64,000 bases of DNA from Streptomonospora alba (GCF_000826685.1 NZ_JROO01000018.1:62001-126000), one strand, 5' to 3'. Shown: positions 1 through 9,135, counted from the first letter of the stretch. Notes: generated by a model not told the origin, from the sequence alone. Program-made: numbers and translations.

Positions 1-151
1 GTACTCCCTCGCCCGACTCCAGCGCCTTGCAGGCGCGGATCTGGAAGCGGTCGAACTCGAAGCCGTAGAGCCCCTGGAACTCCTCGATGGCGGCGCTGGA
101 CTCGGCTTGGCGCCGACGGAAGGCGGCGTACCGGGCGGCGTGGGTACTCAT
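1..151 (-). CDS. helY: HelY-like SKI2-family RNA helicase, N-terminal fragment (runs off the window)
   Basis: Only the first 50 codons are present; the gene continues beyond base 1. The protein begins MSTHAARYAAFRRRQ and then reads FEFDRFQIRACKALESGEGV, which resembles the Q-motif segment just before Walker A in HelY/Mtr4/SKI2-type DExH helicases. In many actinobacteria helY lies directly downstream of tatA-tatC, which is the position here apart from one inserted DUF397 gene. The ATG at 151 has a GGTGG a few bases upstream. The ATPase motifs lie outside the window, so the assignment rests on the short N-terminus and synteny. Confidence 0.7.
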   Translation of the reverse strand, partial: MSTHAARYAAFRRRQAESSAAIEEFQGLYGFEFDRFQIRACKALESGEGV

Positions 152-238
152 ATCCACCAAGCCTATGGCTTTGCGGCGGGTGGAGCGCACGTGGCACAGC
201 GCGCCGTCGCCGCCGCGTCGCGGCCGAGTTGGAGGCGG

Positions 239-640
239 TCAGTCCCGGCCGCGCTCCTCCTGCGCGTCCACCTCGCCGCCGGCGCCGCCACCCGCGCGGG
301 AGGCGGGCGAGACGACCGCGGTGACCGGGACGTCGCCGCGCTGGATGGCGGCCTCCTCGGCGGTCAGATACTCCTCGGGGATGTCGAACTCGCCGTCCTT
401 GGCGCCCAGGACGAACGCCTCCCACTCGGCGGGAGTGAAGAACAGAGTGCCCTTCTCGGGGTGCTTGCCGTCGCGCACCGCCCGGTATCCGTCGTCGAAC
501 TCGGCGACCTCCACCACGGCCGAGGAGTCCTCGCGGGAGAGCGAGGAGCGCTTCCACACCGCGTCGGTGGTGTCGTGCCACTTGGAGTTGCCCTGGGCCT
601 CGGGCGGCAGGTCCCGTGGGGTACCGGCGGCGTTGTCCAT
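239..640 (-). CDS. DUF397 domain protein
   Basis: 133 aa. The DUF397 signature is clear: VWKRSSLS, then VVEVAEF, AVRDGKHPEKGTLFFTPAEW and AFVLGAKDGEFD. The frame stays open upstream, but the ATG at 640 is preceded by GAGGAG at good spacing, so I start there. DUF397 proteins are small, abundant in filamentous actinobacteria and usually lie beside an XRE regulator, sometimes with an anti-sigma-like kinase. No such partner is adjacent here. The gene sits alone between tatC and helY, so it looks like a lineage-specific insertion. Molecular function is not established. Confidence 0.85.
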   Translation of the reverse strand: MDNAAGTPRDLPPEAQGNSKWHDTTDAVWKRSSLSREDSSAVVEVAEFDDGYRAVRDGKHPEKGTLFFTPAEWEAFVLGAKDGEFDIPEEYLTAEEAAIQRGDVPVTAVVSPASRAGGGAGGEVDAQEERGRD

Positions 641-701
641 CTGGCTGCTCCTCGGCGAACGTCGGATCGCCCCGCTGGTCGGGGGGTCGGCGTGTCCGAG
701 A

Positions 702-1562
702 CTAGCGCTTCGGTTCGGGGTCGGACACGGACTCCGCCTCATCGAGCGGGGAGATCTCGTCGTCGTCGAGCCCGGCCGTGTCGTCCTTCCCGCGGCGGCG
801 CCGGTCGTTGACGAAGCAGAACAGCTCGGCGGCCTCGAAGAGCACGATGAGCGGAAGCGCCAGCGCCAGCATCGACAGCGGTTCGGCGGGGGTGGCCACC
901 GCCGCCAGCACGAAGATGCCGAAGAGGATGATGCGGCGCGAGCCCGCCAGCGCCTCGTGGCTGAGGACGCCCATCAGGTTGAGCAGCGCCACCAGCAGCG
1001 GGGTCACGAAGCCCAGCCCGAACACGAACATCATCAGCATCATGTAGCCGAGGTAGTTCGTGATCGTGATCATGGCCGTCGCACCGTCGAACGCGAAGCC
1101 GAACAGCACCGTCATCGCAAGGCCGGTGATGTAGTAGGCCAGCGTCGCGCCGCCGACGAACAGCATCGCGGCCAGCGGGACGAAGGCGTAGGTGTAGCGC
1201 TTCTCCCGGCCGTTGAGCGCCGGGGCGACGAAGGCCCACAGCTGGTAGAGCCAGAACGGACTGGAGACCCCCAGGCCCACCAGCAGCCACACGCGGAAGG
1301 CGACGAAGAAGGGATCGAAGACGCCGGTGAAAATGAGGTCGCAGTCCTCGCCGCCGCCGCGCACGTCCGCCGGCAGGGAGCAGTAGGGCTCGCTGAGCCA
1401 GGCCCACACGGGCTCTTCGACGAGGTAGCCCACCACGACGCCCGCCGCGAGGAACAGCAGCGCCTTGACCAGGCGGTTGCGCAGCTCGCGCAGGTGGTCC
1501 ATCAGCGGCATGCGGCCCTCGGGGTCCCTCGACCGCCGCTGCCGTGCTCGCCCCGCCTGCAT
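702..1562 (-). CDS. tatC: Sec-independent (Tat) translocase subunit TatC
   Basis: 286 aa polytopic membrane protein, core receptor of the twin-arginine translocase that binds RR signal peptides. The cytoplasmic N-terminus carries MPLMDHLRELRNRLVKALL, the conserved LxELRxRL region, followed by about six hydrophobic spans, including the conserved FDPFFVAFRVWLLVGL and PFWLYQLWAFVAPALN segments. The C-terminal tail after residue 255 is charged (RRRRGKDD) and cytoplasmic. GAGGAG stands 11 nt before ATG 1562; an internal ATG at M18 is an alternative start. tatA lies just upstream on the same strand. Confidence 0.96.
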   Translation of the reverse strand: MQAGRARQRRSRDPEGRMPLMDHLRELRNRLVKALLFLAAGVVVGYLVEEPVWAWLSEPYCSLPADVRGGGEDCDLIFTGVFDPFFVAFRVWLLVGLGVSSPFWLYQLWAFVAPALNGREKRYTYAFVPLAAMLFVGGATLAYYITGLAMTVLFGFAFDGATAMITITNYLGYMMLMMFVFGLGFVTPLLVALLNLMGVLSHEALAGSRRIILFGIFVLAAVATPAEPLSMLALALPLIVLFEAAELFCFVNDRRRRGKDDTAGLDDDEISPLDEAESVSDPEPKR

Positions 1563-1682
1563 CGCCCGCTACGCTCCTCGTACCTGACCGCTTTGAATTA
1601 CCGGCACGCCTGTGCGCACCGGCCGCCGCCGACCGCAGCGGCCCGTGCGCCCCTCAGCGGGGCGCCGTGCGCCGCCCTGTTC

Positions 1683-2030
1683 CTAGCCGCCGTAGGTGCG
1701 GCGGACGGGCTCACCGTTCTCGTCGACGACCTGCTGACCGGACGGAAGCTCAGGGTAGCCGCTGCGGGCGTCCTGCTGGTGCTGGTGCTGCTGCCGAGCG
1801 GAGTCGGCACCGCCCTGCGTGCCCGCCTGGGTACCGGAGCCGTCGCCCTGGGCCTGCGCCTGCTGGTCGGGCTTGTCCTCGGCGTCCTCGTCAGTGAGGC
1901 CCTTGGTCTCGGTCTTGAGGATCCGGGCACTGCGGCCCAGCGACCGTGCCAGGTCGGGAAGCCGCCGCGCGCCGAACAGCACCAGCGCGATGAGCAGCAG
2001 AATGAGCAAAGTACGGGCATCGAAACCCAT
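1683..2030 (-). CDS. tatA: Sec-independent (Tat) translocase subunit TatA
   Basis: 115 aa. An N-terminal transmembrane helix (about residues 5-20, [20 protein letters not shown]) is followed by the [14 protein letters not shown] hinge and an amphipathic helix. A long hydrophilic, Gln-rich tail follows. This is the TatA/E pore-forming component that oligomerises around TatC. A good AGAGGT Shine-Dalgarno precedes ATG 2030. Length is slightly above the family's usual 80-95 aa because of the Q/G-rich tail. tatC follows after about 120 nt on the same strand, so the two are probably co-transcribed. Confidence 0.96.
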   Translation of the reverse strand: MGFDARTLLILLLIALVLFGARRLPDLARSLGRSARILKTETKGLTDEDAEDKPDQQAQAQGDGSGTQAGTQGGADSARQQHQHQQDARSGYPELPSGQQVVDENGEPVRRTYGG

Positions 2031-2092
2031 GTCTCAACCTCTTTTCCCGGCGCCACCTGCGCCATTGATGGTACGCCCCACCGGTGTCGAGT

Positions 2093-2275
2093 TCACGGGG
2101 CGTCCACCTTGTCGCGCCCGCTGAGGGCGCGCAGTCTGTCGTATGCCGGTTCGACCTGGTCACGGGTCCGCACCAGCTGCTCCTGGAGCCCCCGCAGCGC
2201 GGCCAGCACCCGCAGGGCGCACACGCCCACGCAGACGAGCCCGGCGACGGTCAGCGCGGCCAGCGCAGCGAACAC
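2093..2275 (-). CDS. Small single-pass membrane protein, unknown function
   Basis: 60 aa with one N-terminal hydrophobic helix (VFAALAALTVAGLVCVGVCAL) followed by a charged amphipathic segment (VLAALRGLQEQLVRTRDQVEPAYDRLRAL). I place the start at GTG 2275 because GGAGG lies 7 nt before it; a GTG two codons upstream would leave a 1-nt spacer. It lies between pafBC and tatA on the same strand. The heptad-like C-terminal half could be a short coiled coil. I do not recognise the family; position suggests a membrane role with Tat, but nothing in the sequence proves that. Confidence 0.6.
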   Translation of the reverse strand: MFAALAALTVAGLVCVGVCALRVLAALRGLQEQLVRTRDQVEPAYDRLRALSGRDKVDAP

Positions 2276-2375
2276 GGACACCCCTCCAGCTTACTTCCAG
2301 TCCCGCGCAGTGGGGATTGATTCGGAATGAATCCGACCGATCGGGCGTGCGAACCGCTCGATCGGTCCCGGACCG

Positions 2376-4463
2376 TCATCCTAAGCCGCCTTCACCGTAG
2401 GCGGAAAGGGCTCCCCGCGCCTCCTCGCGCACCCGCTCGGCCAATTCGAGCGGGGCCACCACGCGCGCCCGGGGTCCCAGCCGCAGCGCCAGCCGGCACA
2501 CCCACTCCGGCGCCGGAGTCCGCAGCACCGCGCGCACCCGGCCGCCGTCGAGCTCGCGCACCGACGAGCACAGGTACTCCTCGGTGACCCAGCGCGCGGA
2601 GGCGTCGAGATCCAGCGTCACGCGGGCGTCGTCGGCCGACAGCTGCAAAACGCCCTCGCTGAGGTCGCGGCGCCGTGCGCGGGCGGGGACCTGCGCGGTT
2701 TCGGGCAGCACCGTCAGGTCCAGGACGCGGTCCAGGCGGAACAGCCGGACGTCGCCGCGCAGCCGGCACCAGCCCTCCAGGAACGCGTGGCCGTCGTGCA
2801 CGACCAGGCCCATGGGGTCGACGTCGCGCTCGGTGACCTCGTCGGCGTAGCCGGCCAGGTAGCGCAGGTGCACCAGCTGCCCGGCACGCAGCGCTTCGTC
2901 GCAGCGCCGCTGGACCTCGCGGACCTCCTCACTGAGCTCGATGCGCACCCCGACCGAACCCGCCAGGCGCTCCAGCGTCTCGGGGGCGCCCTCGGCGGCG
3001 GCGCCCCCGGGCTCCCGGGTTCCCCCGGTGTCGCCGGTCCCGGAGGGGGCGGCCGCCGCGGACCGCAGCTTCTCGCCGACCCGCTTGAGCGCCTCGCTGT
3101 CGGCCACGCCGGGCAGCTCGCTCAGCAGTTCGACGCCGATGACCAGGCTGGCGGCCTCGTCGGCGGTCAGCCGCAGAGGCTGAGCGAGGGTGTCGGCGTT
3201 GCCGATGATGATCTCGCCGGTGGCCTCGGCGGCCTCCAGATCGACGTCGATCAGGTCGCCGGGGGTATAGCCGGGCAGCCCGCACATCCACAGCAGGCTC
3301 AGGTCCTTGAGCACTTGGCTCTGGTTGAGCCCGAAGTGGGCGGCGACCTCCGGCACGCGCACGTCGTGGCTGAGGGCATAGGGCACCAGCATCAGCAGCC
3401 GGCGCAGCTGCTCGGAGGACGCCGACTGGCGGCGGGTGGCGGTCCAGGGCCCGGGGACGTCGTCGGACTCGGCCGCATCGCGCGGATCGGGATCGCGGGC
3501 GGCCAGCTCGGTCAGGTGGGCGGCGATGGCCTCGCGGGCCTCGGCGGGCGCCTCGATCACCGCGCGGTCACCGAAGCGGGCCACCGCCCCCACGAGGTCG
3601 GCGACGTCGGTGTAGGGCAGGTCGAGCAGGTCCCAGCGCCGGCTTTGGGCGGTGTGCTCGCCGGGCACGATGCGCTGGGCGGCACGGCGCAGCTCGTGCC
3701 CGGCGTCGGCGCGCACCCGCACCCGGGCCAGGCCCTGCGGCTCGCTGCCGCGGCCGAGCCGCACCACCGTGCGCACGTCGACACCCTCGGGGACCTGCAC
3801 CGGCGGGCCGGAGGAGGAGACCTCGACCTCGCCGGCGATGCGGCCCATCCGAAAGACCCGCCGGTCCCGGCGGTCGCGGTCGTAGCCGGCGACGTACCAG
3901 TGGCCGTGGACGTTGACCACGCCCCAGGGCTCCAGTCGGCGCCGCCGAGCGGCCTCGTCGCCGGGCTTGCGGTAGTCGAAGGAGATCGGGCGGCGGTCGC
4001 GCACCGCCTGCCAGATCGGCAGGAACGCCGGCTCCTCGGTGCCCAGCACGGGCGTGAGGGCGGGCGCGGCGTCGGTGTCGACGGGAACCCCGGCGGCGCG
4101 CAGCTTGAGTATGGCGTTGGCCGCGGCCTCGCCCAGTGCGGCGTGCCGCCAGGCGCGCGCGGCCAGGCCGAGCACGGCGGCCTCGTCGGCCAGCAGTTCG
4201 ATCTCGGGCAGCCGGTAGTGGGCCCGCAGGATGCGGTAGCCCTCCTCGCCGCTCCACACGTCGCCGCCGCCGGTCTCGATGGGGATGCCGGAGTCGCGCA
4301 GCTCGCGCTTGTCCCGTTCGAACATCCGCTTGAAGGCGGCATCGGTCTCGGCGTCCTCGTAGCCGGCGACCGTCGAGCGGATCTCCCGCGCGGTGAGGAA
4401 GCGGCGGGTGGCCAACAGACAGATCACCAGGTTGAGCTGCCGTTCGGTCTTCTTGCGCGACAT
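2376..4463 (-). CDS. pafBC: Fused PafB-PafC WYL-domain transcriptional regulator
   Basis: 695 aa. Two homologous halves are visible: a winged-HTH (about 5-60), a WYL domain around 157-215 (RRPISFDYRKPGDEA ... GRIAG) and its C-terminal extension; then a second HTH (350-400, VAAHFGLNQSQVLKDLSLLW), a second WYL domain (530-590, LVHLRYLAGYADEVTERDVD) and a final extension. In mycobacteria PafB and PafC are separate proteins that act together as the LexA-independent DNA-damage response activator; natural fusions are known in some actinobacteria. WYL domains are thought to sense nucleic-acid ligands. GGAGG precedes ATG 4463. A Gly/Pro-rich stretch at 472-495 is probably a flexible linker inside the second half. 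Confidence 0.93.
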   Translation of the reverse strand: MSRKKTERQLNLVICLLATRRFLTAREIRSTVAGYEDAETDAAFKRMFERDKRELRDSGIPIETGGGDVWSGEEGYRILRAHYRLPEIELLADEAAVLGLAARAWRHAALGEAAANAILKLRAAGVPVDTDAAPALTPVLGTEEPAFLPIWQAVRDRRPISFDYRKPGDEAARRRRLEPWGVVNVHGHWYVAGYDRDRRDRRVFRMGRIAGEVEVSSSGPPVQVPEGVDVRTVVRLGRGSEPQGLARVRVRADAGHELRRAAQRIVPGEHTAQSRRWDLLDLPYTDVADLVGAVARFGDRAVIEAPAEAREAIAAHLTELAARDPDPRDAAESDDVPGPWTATRRQSASSEQLRRLLMLVPYALSHDVRVPEVAAHFGLNQSQVLKDLSLLWMCGLPGYTPGDLIDVDLEAAEATGEIIIGNADTLAQPLRLTADEAASLVIGVELLSELPGVADSEALKRVGEKLRSAAAAPSGTGDTGGTREPGGAAAEGAPETLERLAGSVGVRIELSEEVREVQRRCDEALRAGQLVHLRYLAGYADEVTERDVDPMGLVVHDGHAFLEGWCRLRGDVRLFRLDRVLDLTVLPETAQVPARARRRDLSEGVLQLSADDARVTLDLDASARWVTEEYLCSSVRELDGGRVRAVLRTPAPEWVCRLALRLGPRARVVAPLELAERVREEARGALSAYGEGGLG

Positions 4464-4584
4464 GGGCCTCCCCTACCCTTCCGTGGCCGCGGCCGCGGGC
4501 TTTCCAGCCCTGACGGTACCGCGCCCCGGGAGCCGGGGTGACGCCCTGCACAACCGGCGCCCGGACACGGTGCGGGGCCGGCGT

Positions 4585-4628
4585 AAAAGCTCGGGGCGCC
4601 CGGCCGGTGCGGGCCGGGCGCCCCGAGC
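4585..4628 (-). terminator. Intrinsic terminator after the FKBP gene
   Basis: A 17-bp perfect inverted repeat (4589-4605 with 4612-4628, 6-nt loop) is followed in the minus direction by TTTTAC. It lies 30 nt after the FKBP stop codon and before the pafBC start, so the FKBP transcript probably ends here and pafBC needs its own promoter or readthrough. Confidence 0.85.
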
Positions 4629-4656
4629 GCGGTGCGATCGCGTGCGGGTGGTCGTC

Positions 4657-5757
4657 CTAGGAGCCGCCGCCGGAGCCGCCGCCGTCACCCGAGCCGCCGC
4701 CGGAACCGCCGCCGTCACCCGAGCCGCCGCCGGAACCGCCGCCCTCCTGTTCCTCAGGGGGTGCGCTGTTGACGGCGTCGAGGATGTCCACGACGAACAC
4801 GAGCGTGCCCTCGGGCGCTCCCTGCTGCGCGGCGCTGTCGCCGTAGGCCTTCTCCGGCGGAACGACCAGCAGCATGCGGCTGCCGACGTTCTGGCCGACC
4901 AGGCCCTCGTCCCAGCCCTCGATGACCTGGCCGTCGCCGATGAGGAAGGTGGCGGGCACGCCTTCGGAGCCCTGGCGGGTCCAGGTCGCGTCGAAGACCT
5001 CGCCGTTCTTCCACTGCACGCCGGTGTACTGGACGACCAGCTGCTGGCCCGCCTCGACCTCGGGGCCCTCGCCCTCGATCAGCGCCTCGGTCCGCATCTT
5101 CCCGGGCGGGTCGGTGTCCTCGGGAATGGTGATGTCCGGCTGGTCGTGGCCGGGCTGCTTGACGGTGGGCAGGTCCCCGCCGCCGTTGCTGGTCTGCTCA
5201 CCGGGCACGACCTCGGACTCGCCGTAGCGCTTGCGGATGTCGAGCACCGAGACCGAACTGCCCGGCTCGGGCGAGGGCTGGCCCATCTGCTGGGCCTGCT
5301 GGGGGTCCTGGGGCGGGAAAGCGTAGACGACCCGCGTGCCGACGGGCTGGTTGACCAGGCTCGAGGAGAGGTCTTCCTGAAGCTGGCCGAGGTTGAGCAG
5401 AATGGGGGCGTCGGCCTCGTAGGTCGACTGGGTCTGCTTCGCTTTGCCCTCGGCGGTCCACTGGTATTCCACGACGTCGGCCTTGACGATGTCGCTGTCG
5501 CGGATCAGGTCGTTCTCGCCGTCGCCCTTCTCGACCACGCCGGAGACCTGCTCCTGGGGCGGGGCCTTGCCGCTGAAGTCGACCTTCGGCTCCGAGCCGA
5601 ACTCGCCGCTCACCTCGGGCAGCCGGTCGTCGATCTCCTGTCGATCCGTTTCCAAGAAGGCGGGCGTGCGCCAGTCCTCGGGGATGGCACTGCAGCTCGA
5701 CACCGCGAGCAGCACGGCAAAACACGGCACCGCGATCGCGGCGGCACGCAGTTGCAT
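4657..5757 (-). CDS. Lipoprotein FKBP-type peptidyl-prolyl isomerase
   Basis: 366 aa. The N-terminus is a lipoprotein signal (hydrophobic core, then VSSC with lipidated Cys at residue 22), so the protein should be tethered outside the membrane. A less conserved region at about 50-190 may be a second, degenerate FKBP-like unit (DIVKADVVEYQW). The C-terminal half is a clear FKBP domain: VVQYTGVQWKNGEVFDATW, QVIEGWDEGLVGQNVGSRM, VVPPEKAYG, LVFVVDILD. The protein ends in Gly-Ser repeats. It sits between pafA and pafBC, where mycobacterial synteny has no extra gene; FKBP lipoproteins near pafA occur in other actinobacteria. GAGGT precedes the ATG by 8 nt. Confidence 0.92.
   Translation of the reverse strand: MQLRAAAIAVPCFAVLLAVSSCSAIPEDWRTPAFLETDRQEIDDRLPEVSGEFGSEPKVDFSGKAPPQEQVSGVVEKGDGENDLIRDSDIVKADVVEYQWTAEGKAKQTQSTYEADAPILLNLGQLQEDLSSSLVNQPVGTRVVYAFPPQDPQQAQQMGQPSPEPGSSVSVLDIRKRYGESEVVPGEQTSNGGGDLPTVKQPGHDQPDITIPEDTDPPGKMRTEALIEGEGPEVEAGQQLVVQYTGVQWKNGEVFDATWTRQGSEGVPATFLIGDGQVIEGWDEGLVGQNVGSRMLLVVPPEKAYGDSAAQQGAPEGTLVFVVDILDAVNSAPPEEQEGGGSGGGSGDGGGSGGGSGDGGGSGGGS
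4661..4743 (-). repeat. 30-bp tandem repeat encoding a Gly-Ser tail
   Basis: Nearly identical 30-bp units run 4661-4690 and 4691-4720, with a partial unit 4721-4743. On the minus strand they encode repeats of GGGSGGGSGD at the C-terminus of the FKBP lipoprotein. Such repeats expand and contract easily. Confidence 0.9.
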
Positions 5758-5926
5758 AGGTCACTACCTCAGATATCCGGCTCGGGTCCCCGACACACTA
5801 TCGGAGTGCCCATAATGCAGTGGTTCGGTGAGAACAGCGTAAGAGCCGGGCGCGCGCAGTGACATACCGATCGCATACCGGTCGGCGCGCCCGGGTCCGG
5901 CGGACGCGCCGGTACCGCAGCCGCCC

Positions 5927-7285
5927 CTACATGCCGGCGATCAGCTTGTCGACGCGCTCGTCGACCGCCTTGAAGGGGTCCTTGCACAGCACGGTCCGCT
6001 GCGCCTGGTCGTTGAGCTTGAGGTGGACCCAGTCGACGGTGAAGTCGCGCCGCTTCTCCTGGGCCTTGCGGATGAACTCGCCGCGCAGCCGGGCGCGGGT
6101 GGTCTGCGGCGGCACCGACTTGGCCTCGAAGGTCTGCAGGTCGCCGATGACGCGGTCCATCTGGCCCTTGCGCTGCATCAGGTAGAACAGCCCGCGGTCG
6201 CGGTAGATGTCGTGGTATGTCAGGTCGAGCTGGGCCACCCGCGGCGAGGACAGCGAAAGCCCGTGCTTTTCGCGGTAGCGCTCCAGCAGCAGGTACTTGG
6301 CCACCCAGTCGATCTCGCGCGCAACCAGCTCCAGGTTCTGGGTCTCCACGGCCTCCAGGGTGCGCGCCCACAGCTCCAGCACCCGCTTGCCGGTGGCGTC
6401 GGTACCGTTGCGGTCGACGAAGTTCTGGACCTTCTCCAGGTACTCGCGCTGGATCTCCAGGGCGCTGGCCTCGCGCCCGTTGGCCAGGCGGACCTTGCGC
6501 CGCCCGGTCATGTCGTGGCTGACCTCGCGGATGGCGCGGATGGGGTTCTCCAGCGTGAAGTCGCGCATGACCACGCCGTTCTCGACCATGCGCAGCACCA
6601 GGTCGGTCGAGGCCAGCTTGAGCAGCGTGGTTACCTCGCTCATGTTGGAGTCGCCCACGATGACGTGCAAGCGGCGGAAGCGCTCGGCATCGGCGTGCGG
6701 CTCGTCGCGGGTGTTGATGATGGGCCGCGAGCGCGTGGTCGCCGAGGAGACGCCCTCCCAGATGTGCTCGGCGCGCTGGCTCACGCAGTACAGCGCGCCC
6801 CTGGGCGTCTGCAGCACCTTGCCGGCGCCGCAGATGATCTGGCGGGTGACCAGGAAGGGGATGAGGATGTCGGCCAGTCGGCCGAACTCGCCGTGCCGTC
6901 CCACCAGGTAGTTCTCATGGCAGCCGTAGGAGTTGCCGGCGGAGTCGGTGTTGTTCTTGAACAGGTAGATCTCGCCCGCGATGCCCTCTTCGTGCAGCCG
7001 CTGCTCGGCGTCGACCTGCAGGCCCTCCAGGATGCGCTCGCCGGCCTTGTCGTGGGCGACCAGGTCGGCGAGGCTGTCGCACTCGGGGGTGGCGTACTCG
7101 GGGTGGCTGCCCACGTCCAGGTAGAGCCGGGCGCCGTTGCGCAGGAAGACGTTGCTGCTGCGGCCCCAGGAGACGACACGGCGGAACAGGTAGCGCGCCA
7201 CCTCGTCGGGGGAGAGCCGCCGCTGGCCCCGGAACGTGCAGGTGACGCCGTATTCGTTCTCAAGACCGAAGATCCGACGTTCCAT
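5927..7285 (-). CDS. pafA: Pup-protein ligase PafA
   Basis: 452 aa, the family's normal length. PafA phosphorylates the C-terminal glutamate of Pup with ATP and transfers it to substrate lysines, marking them for the proteasome. Visible features are the N-terminal nucleotide/metal motif [11 protein letters not shown], the catalytic aspartate D57 in [14 protein letters not shown], the [20 protein letters not shown] segment and [11 protein letters not shown]. It lacks the extra N-terminal loop seen in its paralogue Dop in the same cluster. A GGTGAG Shine-Dalgarno precedes ATG 7285. A hairpin-rich gap separates it from prcA upstream. Confidence 0.98.
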   Translation of the reverse strand: MERRIFGLENEYGVTCTFRGQRRLSPDEVARYLFRRVVSWGRSSNVFLRNGARLYLDVGSHPEYATPECDSLADLVAHDKAGERILEGLQVDAEQRLHEEGIAGEIYLFKNNTDSAGNSYGCHENYLVGRHGEFGRLADILIPFLVTRQIICGAGKVLQTPRGALYCVSQRAEHIWEGVSSATTRSRPIINTRDEPHADAERFRRLHVIVGDSNMSEVTTLLKLASTDLVLRMVENGVVMRDFTLENPIRAIREVSHDMTGRRKVRLANGREASALEIQREYLEKVQNFVDRNGTDATGKRVLELWARTLEAVETQNLELVAREIDWVAKYLLLERYREKHGLSLSSPRVAQLDLTYHDIYRDRGLFYLMQRKGQMDRVIGDLQTFEAKSVPPQTTRARLRGEFIRKAQEKRRDFTVDWVHLKLNDQAQRTVLCKDPFKAVDERVDKLIAGM

Positions 7286-7388
7286 GTGGTCTCACCAATC
7301 CCGTCCTGTCACCGCCCCCGGTCGGTTCCGGAGCGGTGCAACAACTCCCAGAGTATTTATCGCCCAGCCGGGGGTGCACAGAAACCCC

Positions 7389-7456
7389 GGCGGGCGCGGC
7401 CCCGCGGCCCGGCGCCCCCGCTGTGAGGGCGCCGCGGCAGCCGGACCGCGCCCGCC
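7389..7456 (-). terminator. Composite hairpin between prcA and pafA
   Basis: An outer 11-bp stem (7389-7399 with 7446-7456) encloses an 8-bp stem (7410-7417 with 7427-7434). It starts about 10 nt after the prcA stop. No T-tract follows, so it may only attenuate transcription into pafA or protect the prcBA mRNA end. Confidence 0.5.
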
Positions 7457-7466
7457 GATCGCCGTC

Positions 7467-8246
7467 TCAGGAACCGTTCTGCTGTTCGTCGGAGCCGCTG
7501 CCCGATTCCTCCTGCGCCGAATCCTGCGACGGCTGCGAACCGACCGAGGCCGAGCCCTCCTGCATGAGCGAGGTGAGCCGGTCGCCGGTGACACGCCGGA
7601 ACTTGCGGTGCTCGTGGCGCCCGCGCTCCAGCACGGCCACCTCCAGTCCGGAGGAGTCCAGGTCGCGCTCCTCGCCGTTCTCGTGGCGCAGTGCGTGCAC
7701 GGCGGCGCTGAGGGCCGCGCCCAGCGAGGCGTCCTTGTCGAACCGCTCCTTGAGGGCGGTGGTGACCTGCTCGGCCGAGCCGCCCATCGCCAAGAAGCCC
7801 TGCTCGTCGACCACCGAACCGTCGAAGGTGATGCGGTAGATCTGGTCGGAGGCGGCGTCCTCACCCACCTCGGCGACGACGATCTCCACCTCCCAGGGCT
7901 TGGCGCTCTCGCTGAAGACGGTGCCCAGGGTCTGGGCGTAGATGTTGGCCAGCACCCGGCCGCTGACGTCGCTGCGATCGTAGGCGTAGCCGCGCACGTC
8001 GGCCAGGCGCACGCCCATCTGGCGCAGGTTCTCGAACTCGTTGTAGCGGCCCACCGCGGCGAAGGCGATGCGGTCGTAGAGCTCGCTGATCTTGTGCAGG
8101 GTGCGGGAGATGTTGTCGGCCACGAACAGGATGCCGCCGTCGTATTGCAGCACGACGGCGCTTCGGCCGCGGGCGATGCCCTTGCGGGCATAGTCCGCCT
8201 TGTCCTTCATGCTCTGTTCGGGCGAAACGTAGAACGGCATCGACAC
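7467..8246 (-). CDS. prcA: 20S proteasome alpha subunit
   Basis: 259 aa. Forms the outer heptameric rings that gate the core particle. The N-terminus [31 protein letters not shown] is the typical actinobacterial gate and H0 region, followed by the alpha-type proteasome fold without a catalytic N-terminal threonine. The acidic Ser/Gln-rich tail (from about residue 225) is variable in the family. I keep GTG 8246 because an AAAGGA lies about 10 nt upstream; ATG 8240 is two codons in. The start follows the prcB stop by 40 nt, so the two subunits are co-expressed. Confidence 0.97.
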   Translation of the reverse strand: MSMPFYVSPEQSMKDKADYARKGIARGRSAVVLQYDGGILFVADNISRTLHKISELYDRIAFAAVGRYNEFENLRQMGVRLADVRGYAYDRSDVSGRVLANIYAQTLGTVFSESAKPWEVEIVVAEVGEDAASDQIYRITFDGSVVDEQGFLAMGGSAEQVTTALKERFDKDASLGAALSAAVHALRHENGEERDLDSSGLEVAVLERGRHEHRKFRRVTGDRLTSLMQEGSASVGSQPSQDSAQEESGSGSDEQQNGS

Positions 8247-8286
8247 CGCGAATCGTTCCTTTGCTACAGATCGTCGGGGCGGGGGC

Positions 8287-9135
8287 TCAGCGCAGCGGTG
8301 CCCGAGGGCCGTCGGGCCGCTCGGCGCGCTCCTCGACCACCGCGGTGGCCAAGCGCGCGACGTCCTCCTCCGGCAGGCGGCGGTGGCCGTCCTCGGTGAT
8401 CACGTCGACCAGCGGGTAGATCCCGCGGTGCAGGTCCGGGCCGCCGGTGGCGGAGTCGTCGTCGGCGGCGTCGTAGAGCGACTGGATCGCCGCGACGGCG
8501 GCGTCCTCCTCGGACAGGTCGCCGGCGAAGAGCTTCTTGAGGGCGCCGCGGGCGTAGACGGCCCCCGAGCCGATCGAGTGGAAGTCGTGCTCCTCGTAGC
8601 GCCCGCCGACGGGGTCGTAGCTGTAGATCCGGCCCTGGCCGCGATCGGTGTCGTAGCCGACCAGCAGGGGCAGCACCACGAAGCCCTGCAGCGCCATGGG
8701 GAGGTTGCCGCGGATCATCGTGGCCAGCCGGTTGGCCTTGCCTTCGAGGGACAGCGAGCGCCCCTCCATCTTCTCGTAGTGCTCCAGCTCCACCTGGAAC
8801 AGCTTGGCCAGCTCGATGCCGACGCCGGCGGCCCCGGCGATCGCGATCGCCGAGAACTCGTCGGTGCGGTAGAGCTTGTCCATGTCGCGGTTGGCGATGA
8901 CGTTGCCGGCGGTCGCCCGGCGGTCGCCTGCCAGAACCACGCCGTTTGGGAAGGTCAGGGCGACGATCGTGGTGGCCTCAGGGGTCAGGTGCGATCCGGT
9001 GGTGCCCTGCGGGAGCTCCCGGGCGGTCGGCAGCAAGTCGGGAGCGACCGCGCCGAGCAGCTCGGTGAACGAGGAGGTTCCCGGATTCATGAACGCGGCT
9101 GGCAGCTGTCCGCCGCCGTCGAACGCTTCGGACAC
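8287..9135 (-). CDS. prcB: 20S proteasome beta subunit (proprotein)
   Basis: 282 aa precursor of the proteolytic inner rings. The mature N-terminus should be T55 ([20 protein letters not shown]), leaving a 54-residue propeptide; T1, D17 and K33 of the mature enzyme, the catalytic set, are all present. The residue before the cleavage site is alanine (PEA-TTI), whereas mycobacterial and most familiar PrcB proteins have Gly-Thr. [23 protein letters not shown] is split across conserved positions typical of the family. AAGGGAG lies close before GTG 9135. It is followed by prcA and preceded by pup. Confidence 0.97.
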   Translation of the reverse strand: MSEAFDGGGQLPAAFMNPGTSSFTELLGAVAPDLLPTARELPQGTTGSHLTPEATTIVALTFPNGVVLAGDRRATAGNVIANRDMDKLYRTDEFSAIAIAGAAGVGIELAKLFQVELEHYEKMEGRSLSLEGKANRLATMIRGNLPMALQGFVVLPLLVGYDTDRGQGRIYSYDPVGGRYEEHDFHSIGSGAVYARGALKKLFAGDLSEEDAAVAAIQSLYDAADDDSATGGPDLHRGIYPLVDVITEDGHRRLPEEDVARLATAVVEERAERPDGPRAPLR

